A DNA stretch of 64,000 nt from Thermoguttaceae bacterium (GCA_017434455.1 JAFRFG010000012.1:107688-171687); one strand, 5' to 3'; counted from the stretch's first letter, positions 26,116-35,866 are shown. Notes: a model not told the origin generated them from the sequence alone. Numbers and translations: made by a program.

Positions 26116-27537
26116 ATGAGTCCCAAAGAGCGTCCCATGCCGGACAATCCCCCGAACGAATCCCCGGCCGCGCCGGGGGGCGACAAAAGCGGGCAGCTGA
26201 TGAGCATCTCGCTGATCACCGCGTCGATTGTCGTGGTGGCGGGGGGAATCCACGCGATTCGAGGACTGCTGACTCCCATCTTGATGGCGACCTTCTTCGC
26301 GCTGATCCTTTTGATTCCGTTCAATTGGCTGCGATCCAAGCTGCGGCTGTCCCGCGTCCTGGCGCTGATCGTGGTGATCCTCCTGACGTTTATCATCTCG
26401 CTTTTGACGGTCGGCACCCTGGCCAATCAGCTGGCGCAGTTCACCGATCGTCTTCCCGAGTACCACGAGCGGCTGGAGCAAAGGTTACTGTCGCTGCCGA
26501 TCCATCTGGAAGAGTATATCCCGATCAAACTTCCCCGCCGCCCCGACACCGAACCGGAGGAGTCTTCGCGCCTCGCCCCGGCGGCGCGTTCGGGCGTTCG
26601 CCCGGTGGTGTTCCTTCACCGGTCGGATCGTTCCGCCCCAAGCGCGAAAACCCCGCGCCTTCTGTCCCTTCTGGACGAGCCCGCCCCGACAGGAACCCAG
26701 GTGCCGGCCGGCTCGCTGACACCGGCCGAATCGGCGATTCAGATCACCCCTCCGGAGCCGATTAAGGCCGAAACCACCTTGACGGTTCCCGATTCGTCGG
26801 AGCTTCAGGGGGCGGCGGGAAAGAAACTGACCACCCGGCTGGGGGCGACTTCCGAAGACGCGGTGCGCAGCGGCTCTTACATGCTCTTCGGCTTCTTAAA
26901 AGCGTTCTCCGGCGAGATCGCCCAGCTGGCCAGCAATACCCTGGTGATCATGATTTTGGTGATCTTCATGCTGCTGGAGTCGTTCCACCTTCCCGATAAG
27001 ATCACGCTTGCCCTGGCCTCGCGCGATTTCGAGACAAGCGCGAAGATACGCGATCTGAAAAACAAGATCCAGCACTACTTTATCATCAAGACCAAAGTCA
27101 GTTTGATCACCGGGCTGCTCTCGACGATCGTCCTGACGATTCTTGGGGTTCAATACCCGCTTCTGTGGGGGATCTTGGCGTTCCTTCTGAACTATATTCC
27201 AAACATTGGGCCGATCGTCGCGGCGATTCCGCCGCTGATCTTAGCGACGGTCGACAGCGGAATCACCGACGGCGTTCTGGTGGCGGTCGGAATGATCGGG
27301 ATCCACATCGTGATGGGGTACTTCTTCGAGCCGCGATGGCTCGGCCGAGGGCTCGACCTGTCGGCTTTGGTCGTCCTGCTGTCGCTGTTTGTCAGCGGCT
27401 GGTTCCTGGGGTTGGCCGGCGTCTTTTTGGCGCCGCCCCTGGCGGTGATCTGCAAGATCATCTTAGGGGCGTTCCCCGAGACCGAGTGGATCGCGGTGCT
27501 GATGTCCGATGGTGTTCCCGAATCGGGCCAAGAGTGA
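26116..27537 (+). CDS. AI-2E family (PerM-like) transporter
   Basis: A 473-residue polytopic protein of the AI-2 exporter/PerM family. Paired helices at the N-terminus ('ILMATFFALILLIPF', 'VLALIVVILLTFIISLL') precede a large periplasmic-type region. The C-terminal half has the family core: 'FIIKTKVSLITGLLSTIV', 'FLLNYIPNIGPIVAAIPPL' and 'LGLAGVFLAPPLAVI'. Between helices 3 and 4 sits an unusual Pro/Ser/Thr-rich insertion (about residues 155-245) absent from typical members. The substrate is unknown; family members export autoinducer-2 or ions. I took ATG 26116 rather than the upstream in-frame start at 26071, since the N-terminus would otherwise be an unconserved basic stretch. Confidence 0.87.
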   Translation: MSPKERPMPDNPPNESPAAPGGDKSGQLMSISLITASIVVVAGGIHAIRGLLTPILMATFFALILLIPFNWLRSKLRLSRVLALIVVILLTFIISLLTVGTLANQLAQFTDRLPEYHERLEQRLLSLPIHLEEYIPIKLPRRPDTEPEESSRLAPAARSGVRPVVFLHRSDRSAPSAKTPRLLSLLDEPAPTGTQVPAGSLTPAESAIQITPPEPIKAETTLTVPDSSELQGAAGKKLTTRLGATSEDAVRSGSYMLFGFLKAFSGEIAQLASNTLVIMILVIFMLLESFHLPDKITLALASRDFETSAKIRDLKNKIQHYFIIKTKVSLITGLLSTIVLTILGVQYPLLWGILAFLLNYIPNIGPIVAAIPPLILATVDSGITDGVLVAVGMIGIHIVMGYFFEPRWLGRGLDLSALVVLLSLFVSGWFLGLAGVFLAPPLAVICKIILGAFPETEWIAVLMSDGVPESGQE

Positions 27538-27545
27538 TTTTTCTC

Positions 27546-27794
27546 TCACGCGCTCTTGGTATACCCCAGCGAGCGGAGAACCTCGAGGATTTCGCTGCAG
27601 GTGGGGAACATCCGCCCGCTGCGCTGTTTGTAGAGGTTCAGCGCGTTCATAAATTCCAACTCGTCGCGGGAGTAGACCCGGTCGCTGGTCGTCGGGTCGA
27701 CTCCGCGTCGTTTGACGCTCTTTTTGATCGCTGTTATTTCTTGTTTCGTGGTGAATTGGGCCGCGGCGGTATTCTCACAGAATGGCTCCGACAT
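27546..27794 (-). CDS. small conserved protein of unknown function
   Basis: An 82-residue cytoplasmic protein. Its C-terminal half 'YSRDELEFMNALNLYKQRSG' followed by 'FPTCSEILEVLRSLGY' matches a short protein I recall as widespread in planctomycetes, and its role is not known. The ATG at 27794 is chosen because the longer frame (to 27998) adds a hydrophobic, unconserved extension in AT-rich DNA. It converges with the transporter gene, and the two stop codons lie 8 nt apart within an inverted repeat (CCAAGAG/CTCTTGG). Confidence 0.75.
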   Translation of the reverse strand: MSEPFCENTAAAQFTTKQEITAIKKSVKRRGVDPTTSDRVYSRDELEFMNALNLYKQRSGRMFPTCSEILEVLRSLGYTKSA

Positions 27795-28202
27795 GCGTCT
27801 ACAGACTAACCTTCCAGGCGAACTGCCCACAATGAAATCCCTCCGACGGGGGAGGTCTTTCGCGCTTGAATGACGGATGAAATACGTATGACTTTCGGCA
27901 AGAGCGTGTTTAAGTTTTGCTATCTTGCCTAGTTTTCTTATCGTCCCCACTATCGCTCGAAAGAAGAGTAAACAAAATAAAAAGAATGAGAAAATCAAAA
28001 ACTGTGGATAAACCTTAACGATTATTCCGCCTTGATTCTTACGGGAAAAATCCCCCGGATGCCCCCGTTCTTGCGGGGAAACAGGGGGCTTGAATCATTG
28101 ACGGGCGGGCGCCTGAGAGTATAATAACCGCAATTTTGGGTCTGTCCAAATGACAAGTGTCTTCTCCCAAGGGGGAAATACCCCTTTTTAGGAGGGACCG
28201 AA
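27795..28202. other. 408-bp intergenic region upstream of carB
   Basis: AT-rich at 27840-28020 with no gene I can support. The right part holds the carB promoter (28098-28125) and the untranslated leader up to the leader peptide. Confidence 0.6.
28098..28125 (+). promoter_or_regulatory. promoter of the carB unit
   Basis: TTGACG (28098-28103), 16-nt spacer, TATAAT (28120-28125). The transcript would carry a leader of about 70 nt before the short leader ORF. Confidence 0.75.
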
Positions 28203-28244
28203 ATGCTGATCAACCGTGACTATCCTTTAGAGAGGAGTGACTGA
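28203..28244 (+). CDS. 13-residue leader peptide upstream of carB
   Basis: ATG at 28203 is preceded, 7 nt upstream, by a perfect AGGAGG (28190-28195), one of the strongest Shine-Dalgarno sites in the window. It encodes MLINRDYPLERSD and stops with TGA two bases before the carB ATG. The carB ribosome site (GAGAGGAG, 28230-28237) lies inside this ORF, so ribosomes reading the leader would cover or expose it. This is the geometry of translational coupling or translational attenuation. There is no run of Arg or rare codons; it has single Arg codons at positions 5 and 11. That it is translated is inferred from the signals. Confidence 0.6.
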   Translation: MLINRDYPLERSD

Positions 28245-28246
28245 CG

Positions 28247-31200
28247 ATGCCCAGACGCAGTGACGTTAAGAAAGTGTTGATTATTGGTTCCGGTCCTATC
28301 GTGATTGGCCAGGCGTGTGAGTTTGACTACTCCGGCACCCAGGCCTGCAAGGCGCTTCGCTCGCTCGGCTACGAAATTGTTCTGGTCAACTCCAACCCCG
28401 CGACCATTATGACCGATCCGCATATGGCCGACGCGACTTATATTGAGCCGCTGACGGTCGAGTCGCTGGAGAAGATCATTGTAAAAGAGCGTCCCGACGC
28501 CCTTCTTCCGAACCTCGGCGGCCAGTCGGCGCTGAACCTGGCGACCGACCTTCAAAGGCACGGTGTTCTGGCCAAGTACGGCGTGCGCGTGATCGGTGTT
28601 CAGCTCGACGCCATCGAACGGGGCGAGGACCGCCAGGCGTTCAAAGATACCATGGCTTCCCTGGGGATCGATACGCCGCGCAGCGAAGTGGCGCACTCCG
28701 TGGAAGAGTGCGAGAAGATCGCCGAAAAGCTCGGTTACCCGGTGGTCATCCGTCCGGCGTACACCATGGGGGGAACCGGCGGCGGTATCGTCCACGACAT
28801 CGAGGAACTTCGGACGATCGCCGCGCGCGGTCTGTCGGCCAGCTTGGTCAACGAGGTTCTGATCGAAGAGTCGGTCCTCGGCTGGGAAGAGCTCGAACTG
28901 GAGGTGGTCCGCGACGCGAAGAACCAGATGATCACCGTCTGTTTCATCGAGAACGTCGACCCGATGGGGGTCCATACCGGGGACTCCTTCTGTACCGCCC
29001 CGATGCTGACCATTTCCGAAGACGTCCAGAAGAAGCTGCAAGAGTACTCCTACCGCATTGTCGAGCGGATTGGCGTGATCGGCGGAACAAATGTCCAGTT
29101 CGCGCACGATCCGGTGAGCGGCCGAATCGTCGTGATCGAGATCAACCCGCGCACCAGCCGTTCCTCGGCCTTGGCCAGTAAGGCGACCGGTTTCCCGATC
29201 GCGCTGGTTTCGGCCAAACTGGCGACCGGCATTACCCTCGACGAACTCCCCTACTGGAAAGAGGGGACATTGGAGAAATACCGCCCCAGCGGCGATTACG
29301 TCGTCGTCAAATTCGCCCGCTGGGCCTTCGAGAAGTTCCGCGGGGTGCAGGACAAGCTCGGAACGCAGATGCGCGCCGTCGGCGAGGTGATGAGCATCGG
29401 GAAGAACTTCAAAGAGGCGTTCCAGAAGGCGATCCGTTCCCTGGAGATCGGGGCTTACGGTCTGGGGTTCTATCACCACGTCGACGAGCTGTCGACCGAA
29501 GAGATTCTCCACAAGCTTGATGAACCGAACTCTCTGCGCTACTTCCTTATCTATGAGGCGCTGCGCCGCGGCGTGACGGTCGAGCAGATTCAGGAGAAGA
29601 CCCATGTGAAGGCCTACTTCCTCCAGCAGATGAAAGAGCTGGTCGAGCGCGAGAAAGAGATTCTCTCCCACAAGGGAGGCGCTCTTCCCGATGAACTGCT
29701 CAAGACCGCCAAACTCGAGGGGTTCTCCGACCGCTATTTGGCGAAGCTCCTGGATGTGAGCGAAAAGTCGATCCGCGATCAGCGCCTGGCGATGGGCGTG
29801 AAAGAGACCTGGGAGTTTGTCCCCGTCAGCGGTGTCGACGACGCCCGCTACTACTACTCGACCTACAACTACAAAACCTACAACGTCGATCAGACCAATC
29901 CGGTCTCCAAGCGCAAGAAGGTGATGGTTCTCGGCGGCGGCCCGAACCGCATCGGCCAGGGGATCGAGTTCGACTACTGCTGCGTCCACGCGGCGCTGGC
30001 CCTGCGCAAGGCCGGTTACGAGACGATTATGGTCAACTGCAACCCCGAGACCGTCTCGACCGACTACGATACCAGCGACAAACTCTACTTCGAGCCGCTT
30101 ACCCTCGAGGATGTGCTGAGCATCTACGAGCATGAGCAGCCCGACGGCGTGGTGGTTCAGTTCGGCGGCCAAACGCCGCTGAACCTGGCCCGTCCGCTGG
30201 CCGAGGCCGGGGTGAAAATCATCGGGACCTCCCCCGATACGATCGACCTGGCCGAAGACCGCGACCTCTTCCGCAAGATGATGCAGAAGCTCAATATCCC
30301 GCAGCCCGAATCGGGGATGGCCTCCAACGTCGAGGAAGCGCTGGCGATTGCCCGCCGGATCGGCTACCCGCTGATGGTTCGCCCGTCGTTCGTTCTCGGC
30401 GGCCGCGCGATGGAGGTCGTCCACGACGACGAGATGCTGACCGACTACGTCAACGCCGCGGTCGACATTTCCCCGGAGCGCCCGATCTTGGTCGACCGCT
30501 TCCTGGTGAACGCCACCGAGACCGAGGCCGACGCGATCTGTGACGGAACCGACGCGTTCGTCCCGTCGGTGATGGAGCATATCGAATTGGCCGGCATCCA
30601 CTCCGGCGACTCGGCCTGCGTCATTCCTCCGCTGAGCATCCCGCCGAAGCATATCGAGACGATCCGCGATTACACCCGCAAGATCGCCGTGGAGATGGGG
30701 GTGGTCGGTTTGATGAACATCCAGTACGCGATCGCTCAAGACACGGTCTACATTCTCGAGGCGAACCCGCGCGCCAGCCGCACGGTCCCGCTGGTCTCGA
30801 AGGTCTGCAACGTCGAGATGGCTTCTTTGGCGACGAGAATGATGATCGGCGAGACGCTCGCCTCGCTGAACCTCAAGCCGCGAAACTTCAATCACCATGG
30901 GGTCAAGGAGGCGGTCTTCCCGTTCAATATGTTCCCCGAGGTTGACCCGCTTCTGGGGCCGGAGATGCGCTCCACCGGCGAGGTTCTCGGTCTGGCCGAG
31001 GATTTCGGCCTGGCGTTCTATAAGGCGGAAGAGTCCGCCGGCGGTACCCTCCCGGCGGAGGGAACGGTGCTGATCACCGTCGCCGAGCAGGATCGCCCGG
31101 CGCTTCATGATGTCGCCCGCCGTTTCGCGGAACTCGGTTTCAAAATCTTGGCGACGGCCGGCACGCACAAGACCCTCGCCTCTATGGGGATCGAGTCGAC

Positions 31201-31453
31201 CCCGATTCTCAAGGTCCACGAGGGGACGCCGAATATCATCGACGCGATGAAGAACGGCGAGATCCAGCTGGTGGTCAATACCCCCAGCGGGAAGGCGAGC
31301 CAGCACGACGACTCCTATATCCGCAAGAACGCTATCAAATTGCGGATTCCTTATATCACCACCCTGACCGCGGCCCGTTCGGCCGCCGACGGCATCCGCG
31401 CGATCCGCGAACAGAAGGAGACCGTCAAGTCGTTGCAGGAATACCACCGGTAA
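28247..31453 (+). CDS. carB: carbamoyl-phosphate synthase large chain
   Basis: Makes carbamoyl phosphate from bicarbonate, ATP and glutamine-derived ammonia for arginine and pyrimidine synthesis. The 1068-residue protein has the family's standard layout. The first ATP-grasp half begins 'KKVLIIGSGPIVIGQACEFD' and contains 'IRPAYTMGGTGGG'. An oligomerisation region follows (about 400-550), then the second ATP-grasp half ('KKVMVLGGGPNRIGQGIEFD', 'VRPSFVLGGRAMEVV'). The last part is a C-terminal methylglyoxal-synthase-like regulatory domain (about 940-1068). carA is not in the window. The start is fixed by the leader ORF ending 2 nt upstream and by GAGAGGAG. Confidence 0.98.
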   Translation: MPRRSDVKKVLIIGSGPIVIGQACEFDYSGTQACKALRSLGYEIVLVNSNPATIMTDPHMADATYIEPLTVESLEKIIVKERPDALLPNLGGQSALNLATDLQRHGVLAKYGVRVIGVQLDAIERGEDRQAFKDTMASLGIDTPRSEVAHSVEECEKIAEKLGYPVVIRPAYTMGGTGGGIVHDIEELRTIAARGLSASLVNEVLIEESVLGWEELELEVVRDAKNQMITVCFIENVDPMGVHTGDSFCTAPMLTISEDVQKKLQEYSYRIVERIGVIGGTNVQFAHDPVSGRIVVIEINPRTSRSSALASKATGFPIALVSAKLATGITLDELPYWKEGTLEKYRPSGDYVVVKFARWAFEKFRGVQDKLGTQMRAVGEVMSIGKNFKEAFQKAIRSLEIGAYGLGFYHHVDELSTEEILHKLDEPNSLRYFLIYEALRRGVTVEQIQEKTHVKAYFLQQMKELVEREKEILSHKGGALPDELLKTAKLEGFSDRYLAKLLDVSEKSIRDQRLAMGVKETWEFVPVSGVDDARYYYSTYNYKTYNVDQTNPVSKRKKVMVLGGGPNRIGQGIEFDYCCVHAALALRKAGYETIMVNCNPETVSTDYDTSDKLYFEPLTLEDVLSIYEHEQPDGVVVQFGGQTPLNLARPLAEAGVKIIGTSPDTIDLAEDRDLFRKMMQKLNIPQPESGMASNVEEALAIARRIGYPLMVRPSFVLGGRAMEVVHDDEMLTDYVNAAVDISPERPILVDRFLVNATETEADAICDGTDAFVPSVMEHIELAGIHSGDSACVIPPLSIPPKHIETIRDYTRKIAVEMGVVGLMNIQYAIAQDTVYILEANPRASRTVPLVSKVCNVEMASLATRMMIGETLASLNLKPRNFNHHGVKEAVFPFNMFPEVDPLLGPEMRSTGEVLGLAEDFGLAFYKAEESAGGTLPAEGTVLITVAEQDRPALHDVARRFAELGFKILATAGTHKTLASMGIESTPILKVHEGTPNIIDAMKNGEIQLVVNTPSGKASQHDDSYIRKNAIKLRIPYITTLTAARSAADGIRAIREQKETVKSLQEYHR

Positions 31454-31486
31454 ATCCTTCTTGCGGCGAAGATTCGTCGTAAAAAT

Positions 31487-31521
31487 AAAAGCGGCAGGCC
31501 TTTGCGGCCTGCCGCTTTTTT
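31487..31521. terminator. bidirectional terminator between carB and the 1438-residue gene
   Basis: GCGGCAGGCC (31491-31500) and GGCCTGCCGC (31506-31515) form a perfect 10-bp stem with a five-base loop, flanked by AAAA on the left and TTTTTT on the right. It serves both converging genes. Confidence 0.92.
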
Positions 31522-31549
31522 ATCTTCCCGACACCAGAGGCGCCGTCTG

Positions 31550-34500
31550 TTACCAGGGGATGATTCTCTTAAAGAAGTTCTTTTTCTCTTCCGGGGCGGT
31601 ATCATCGCCGCTGTCCGTCCGCGCGGCGACCTCCGGGGGCTGCTGGTCGAATCGGACGTATTCCGGCCGCGGGGGGGCGTCGGCCAGCGCCTCCTCGGGA
31701 ACGCAGCGCGCGAGAATTTCCATCGCCGGCAGCTCCAGCAGTGCCGCCGCGTCGGCGAACCGGTCTTCCCCGCAGGCACGAGCCGCCGAGGCGACACACT
31801 GGGCCAGATCATCCTGCTCGGAACGCAGCAGCGCCGTGTCGTACAGACGCATATCGTCGAGCCAAATCACCCCCGGGCCGGTGAGGTCGAACCGCAGAGA
31901 AGTCTGTTCCAGCCCTTCGATCGGGAGGGTATCGAACAGAAGGACCTCGCGGGTCCAGATGATCCCGTCGACCGCGGCGGCCTGACCGGAGGCGCGCTTT
32001 TGCTCGATCGAGCGCAGCAGCGCCGGCCCGGGCTGGAGCGTCCGGGTCCACTGGCGATCGGCGCCGCTGCCGATCAACGATATTTGAAGCGGGAGCTCTT
32101 TGGTCCCCTCGGGAATCCCGAAGGCGATGTTGACGAACAGCCGCCCCGAGCCGGAGGGGACGAACGGCCGGCTCATCACCGCCACGGGGAGGGACGAGCA
32201 GTTCAGCCGCAGCGAGGCGTCTCCCTCGTGGACCGTGGTGTGATCGAGCTGGACACCGCCGCGCTCCGCCGAGCCGCCGCCCTGACTTAAGACCACCCAG
32301 CCGGGGATATCGCCGCCGGAGGCCTCTTCCTGAGGGGCGTTTTTCTTTAGGATATTGACGTATGAAATATCCAGTCCCAGCCGAGAGCTCTTCTTTCCGT
32401 CCGATTCCGCGGCGACGGCGCGCTCCTGCGCGATCGCGAGGTTGAACCCGGGATTGTCGATCTCGATCTGTGTTCCGACCGCGGCGATCTGGAGACGGTC
32501 GGCCGCCTTTTCGATCGCCCGCTGAATCCGCCCGCCGGCGGAGCAGATCTCGTCGGGACGGGTGACCTGGACGCTGTCGATCACGCAGTTCGGATCGGTG
32601 ATCCGCATCGCGACCAAATCGTAGGGGCGCAGGGAGAGCTGCCAGTTGATATGGCCGCCGCTGCTTTCGGCCTCGGCCGCGGCTCTTCCCCCGACGAAGG
32701 TCTCGTACGGCGCGCCCGCCTCGGCCTTGACGCTTAAGTGTACCCCGCAGTGATACGGCGCGTCGTTGAGCAGATAGATCCACCGTCCCTGCTCGGTCGG
32801 AAGGGTTCGCACGACGACCGGCTGAAGGGAGACTTGGCCGCCGTCGGCCTCGGGGCAGTACGTCTGGAACGGCCGGTTCGGGAGTTCCCGCCACACGTCG
32901 ATCCATTCCGCCAGAGAGTCCTCTCCCCCGAGCGGGAGCATACGCCCCCCTTCGGCGAAGCGAAGGGTATCGGCCACGGCGAGCTGATGGGTGAATCGCC
33001 GAAGGTTTTCCTCTTCGCTGGGAACCAGGAGCGTCTCCAGGGAGGTGAAGGTCGGATGGAACGGACTGGCGGCGTCGAACGAGGTTAAACGCCGCGCTTC
33101 GCTGTCGTGATGGAAATAGGCCCCCTCAAGGTATTCCAGAGCGCTTTGGGGGTAGAGCGCCAGGGAGTCGCGCGACTGCGCGTCGCGGCTTTGGAGGGTT
33201 CGCAGCGTGCTGGCGTCGTCCACCCGCCCGGGACGGTAAAGGATGATGGACTCGTCGTCGGTGTAGAGTTTCGGGTCGTAACCGCAGCGGATCATTGCCT
33301 CGCGCCGACGGGCGGCACGCTGATGGGGCGAAGCGAACAGTGCCCCGGAGAAGCCGTCGCGCGGCGGGGCGGTCCAAACCAGATGGAGCCGCGCCTCGGG
33401 GCGAACGCTCTTGATGGTCGCGGCGATCTTTTCGCACAGGGTATGAACGCAGGCCGCCCGCCACGACAGCCAATAAATTTGGACATCCCCCTGGAGCAGC
33501 GCCGCTCGGCGCGCGAAACGCTCCGCGTCGCGCGCGGCGGCTTCTTTGGTCAGCGCGGCCTTAAGCTCGTCGGTCACCGGGGTATTGGCCAAAAGAGCGC
33601 TGACGAAACAGCCGAAGAGCGTGTCGTCCAGCCCATAGACCGGGTCGTTCGGCAGAAGCATCGGCCCGGTATCGGACAGCTCCAGGGCAACCCCGCCGAA
33701 GGAGGGATGGTGAGCGTAGCGCAGAAGCAGTTCGCTGACCGCGCGCAGGAGTGTCTCTTGAACTTGGGGATGCAGAATGTTGTAGGGGGTGATCTGGCCG
33801 TCCGGGGCGGCGATTTTCAGCCGGCTGCCGTCCGGCCCGATCCAGAACAGGTTATCTCCGGCGGGGTTCTCCTCCAGCTCGCACAGCGGTGCGTTGAGGT
33901 CGAGCATCGGGATAAAGGTCATCCCGCACTGATTGAATCGGCGGTAGATCAGTTCCGGGACATCCTTGCGGACGGGGTCTTCCCCGTTGGGGAGGAAGAT
34001 CCCCCCGTCGAACTTCGGGTTGGGACGGAGGATTTCGCTGGGGTAAAGCGCGCTTCCGTCGGCGGCGACCGACATAATCAGCGAATTGTAACCGGCGAGG
34101 TTGAGGTACTGCGTCAGGCGGGCCGACGCCGCGTCGAAGCTGTTCCAATCCTCGGCCCCCATCACGCCGATCGATCCCTTTTGCCGCGGGGCGGAAAACT
34201 GGTCGCACAAAAGCGGCCGGGACATCACGGCGGTGAAATCCCTGCCGTCGGTCCGCGGGCGGGGTTCCCACTGATCGCGGGCGCGGTAGATTTTGATTCG
34301 GCCGTAGATCGCCGGCAGACCCTCTTTGGGCGCGGTCATCAAGATGGTGGGGGTCATGGTCTTCGGCCAGAAGAGAAGCTGGTAGCGAAGGACCCGCCCG
34401 GAGAGTCGGTCGGAGATCTCCGAGGATGAGACAAGAACGCCGCCGTCGATGGTTCGGGGGAAGACGCCGCCGGTAACCGACGGCTCCAGGATCGTGACCC

Positions 34501-35866
34501 CCATCGCCATCGGCTGATCGGCCGGATAGTCGATCTCCAGCAGGTGGGCCTTCCCCGGTTCCTTGATCGGGATCGTGTACGCTTCCCACGCTTTCACGGG
34601 AGAATTGGCGACCGGACCTAGCTGCGCGAAGTTGTCGTGGCCGATCTTGCGGGTGGAAAGGTGACCGCTTCCCAGGGGATGCTGCCAGAAACTGTCCCAC
34701 TGTCCCCAATGGGTGTCGAACTGCATCGAGGGGATCTTGGCGCGCAGCCCGTCGAAATACTCTTTCCCGGGGAGCTCGCCGGTCCAAAGGGGGATGTTCG
34801 GCTCTTGGCCGCGCAGCGTATCGGGCCGGTCGTCCTCAGGAACCGTGGGGCCGGAGAGAAGCTTGTTCTTGGAGAATATCTGCCACCAGGAGGGGTTGGT
34901 GGGGTCGACGGTCTCCAGGAGCCGGCCGCGCAGTTCCGCCACACGTCCGACCTTGCTCCCTTCCACGGGGGGAGCGACGACCACTCCCTCGATGGTTCGG
35001 CTCTCGAGGACGGTATCGGCCTTATCTTTTTGCCCGAGCAGCGGGTAGCGGCTCTTGGCCGTCGGGGTGACCAGGTCGATTTTAACGCGGAACGGCCCGA
35101 GAACACCCCTCAAGGGAACTTCCACGTCCAGACGGGGACGCGCGTCGGGGGTGTCGCTGATATCGACACAGCTCGTCCAGATCGGGATATCGGACTGGCT
35201 TGCCAGCAGCGAGATGTGGAACGACTGGCCGGTGCCGGTTTTTCGCAGGTAGCGGGTAAACAGGCCGAGGATCAGCGTCTCGTCCGGATCGAAGACCATC
35301 GACGGGGAGGCGCTTTGGGCGTAGGCCCCTCCCTTTTGGGCAAAGCGTTCCCCCCCCAGGCGCGAGACCGAAAGGGGGATGGTATCGCCCGGGGCGCGCT
35401 CGACGGTGAGCCGGTTTCCGTCGAGGGTCAGGTGAACCGGGGCGCTTAAGATTTCGCTGAGGCGGATGCTTTTTTGCGCCGGCTGCCCATTGCCGCCGTT
35501 CAGCGACACGCTGAGGGAACCGTCCGGCGGGAGGACGGCGGTGGTCTGAACCCCGCAGAAGGCCGACGGCTCGGGGGAGGAGAAACGAAGCAGACCGTTT
35601 TTTTCGCCCGTGCGTTGGAAGGTGGCCGAGGCGCCGCGGTCGCTGCCCAGCGGCACGCTGTTCCAGAAGAACCCGCTCGAGAGGGTGATCTGGCCCCGCC
35701 ACGGATGGGGGGTGTCGCAAGAGAAGCTTAAATTCAGGCGTACCGGAAGCGTCGAAGCCGATTGCTGCGCGCCGGCCGCGCAGCAAATCGCCGTCGCAGC
35801 GATTCCCAGGAGTGTTCGAAGCAGTACGAACAGGCCTCCGTGCCTGAAAAAAACGTGTCCCATCAT
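31550..35866 (-). CDS. very large secreted protein with GH10-like TIM-barrel region
   Basis: A 1438-residue exported protein (signal peptide residues 1-33, cleavage near 'CAAGAQQ'). The N-terminal 500 residues are beta-rich. From about residue 570 to 850 a TIM-barrel-like region resembles family-10-like glycosyl hydrolases: 'LAGYNSLIMSVAADGSALYP', 'CGMTFIPMLDLNAPL' and 'FGGVALELSDTGP'. The C-terminal 400 residues are again beta-sandwich-like and probably carbohydrate-binding. I do not see a certain acid/base pair, so hydrolase activity is a proposal. The ATG pair at 35866/35863 is chosen because it starts a clear signal peptide. The open frame extends 87 codons further upstream without one. 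Confidence 0.75.
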   Translation of the reverse strand: MMGHVFFRHGGLFVLLRTLLGIAATAICCAAGAQQSASTLPVRLNLSFSCDTPHPWRGQITLSSGFFWNSVPLGSDRGASATFQRTGEKNGLLRFSSPEPSAFCGVQTTAVLPPDGSLSVSLNGGNGQPAQKSIRLSEILSAPVHLTLDGNRLTVERAPGDTIPLSVSRLGGERFAQKGGAYAQSASPSMVFDPDETLILGLFTRYLRKTGTGQSFHISLLASQSDIPIWTSCVDISDTPDARPRLDVEVPLRGVLGPFRVKIDLVTPTAKSRYPLLGQKDKADTVLESRTIEGVVVAPPVEGSKVGRVAELRGRLLETVDPTNPSWWQIFSKNKLLSGPTVPEDDRPDTLRGQEPNIPLWTGELPGKEYFDGLRAKIPSMQFDTHWGQWDSFWQHPLGSGHLSTRKIGHDNFAQLGPVANSPVKAWEAYTIPIKEPGKAHLLEIDYPADQPMAMGVTILEPSVTGGVFPRTIDGGVLVSSSEISDRLSGRVLRYQLLFWPKTMTPTILMTAPKEGLPAIYGRIKIYRARDQWEPRPRTDGRDFTAVMSRPLLCDQFSAPRQKGSIGVMGAEDWNSFDAASARLTQYLNLAGYNSLIMSVAADGSALYPSEILRPNPKFDGGIFLPNGEDPVRKDVPELIYRRFNQCGMTFIPMLDLNAPLCELEENPAGDNLFWIGPDGSRLKIAAPDGQITPYNILHPQVQETLLRAVSELLLRYAHHPSFGGVALELSDTGPMLLPNDPVYGLDDTLFGCFVSALLANTPVTDELKAALTKEAAARDAERFARRAALLQGDVQIYWLSWRAACVHTLCEKIAATIKSVRPEARLHLVWTAPPRDGFSGALFASPHQRAARRREAMIRCGYDPKLYTDDESIILYRPGRVDDASTLRTLQSRDAQSRDSLALYPQSALEYLEGAYFHHDSEARRLTSFDAASPFHPTFTSLETLLVPSEEENLRRFTHQLAVADTLRFAEGGRMLPLGGEDSLAEWIDVWRELPNRPFQTYCPEADGGQVSLQPVVVRTLPTEQGRWIYLLNDAPYHCGVHLSVKAEAGAPYETFVGGRAAAEAESSGGHINWQLSLRPYDLVAMRITDPNCVIDSVQVTRPDEICSAGGRIQRAIEKAADRLQIAAVGTQIEIDNPGFNLAIAQERAVAAESDGKKSSRLGLDISYVNILKKNAPQEEASGGDIPGWVVLSQGGGSAERGGVQLDHTTVHEGDASLRLNCSSLPVAVMSRPFVPSGSGRLFVNIAFGIPEGTKELPLQISLIGSGADRQWTRTLQPGPALLRSIEQKRASGQAAAVDGIIWTREVLLFDTLPIEGLEQTSLRFDLTGPGVIWLDDMRLYDTALLRSEQDDLAQCVASAARACGEDRFADAAALLELPAMEILARCVPEEALADAPPRPEYVRFDQQPPEVAARTDSGDDTAPEEKKNFFKRIIPW

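Noticed and set aside
27528..27559. Terminator between the converging transporter and small-protein genes
   Set aside because: CCAAGAG/CTCTTGG pair perfectly but the loop is 18 nt and no T-run follows on either side.
28220..31447. A 1075-codon ORF antisense to carB
   Set aside because: It spans a perfectly conserved gene on the other strand. Long antisense frames arise from the GC-rich third codon positions. It shows no motifs.
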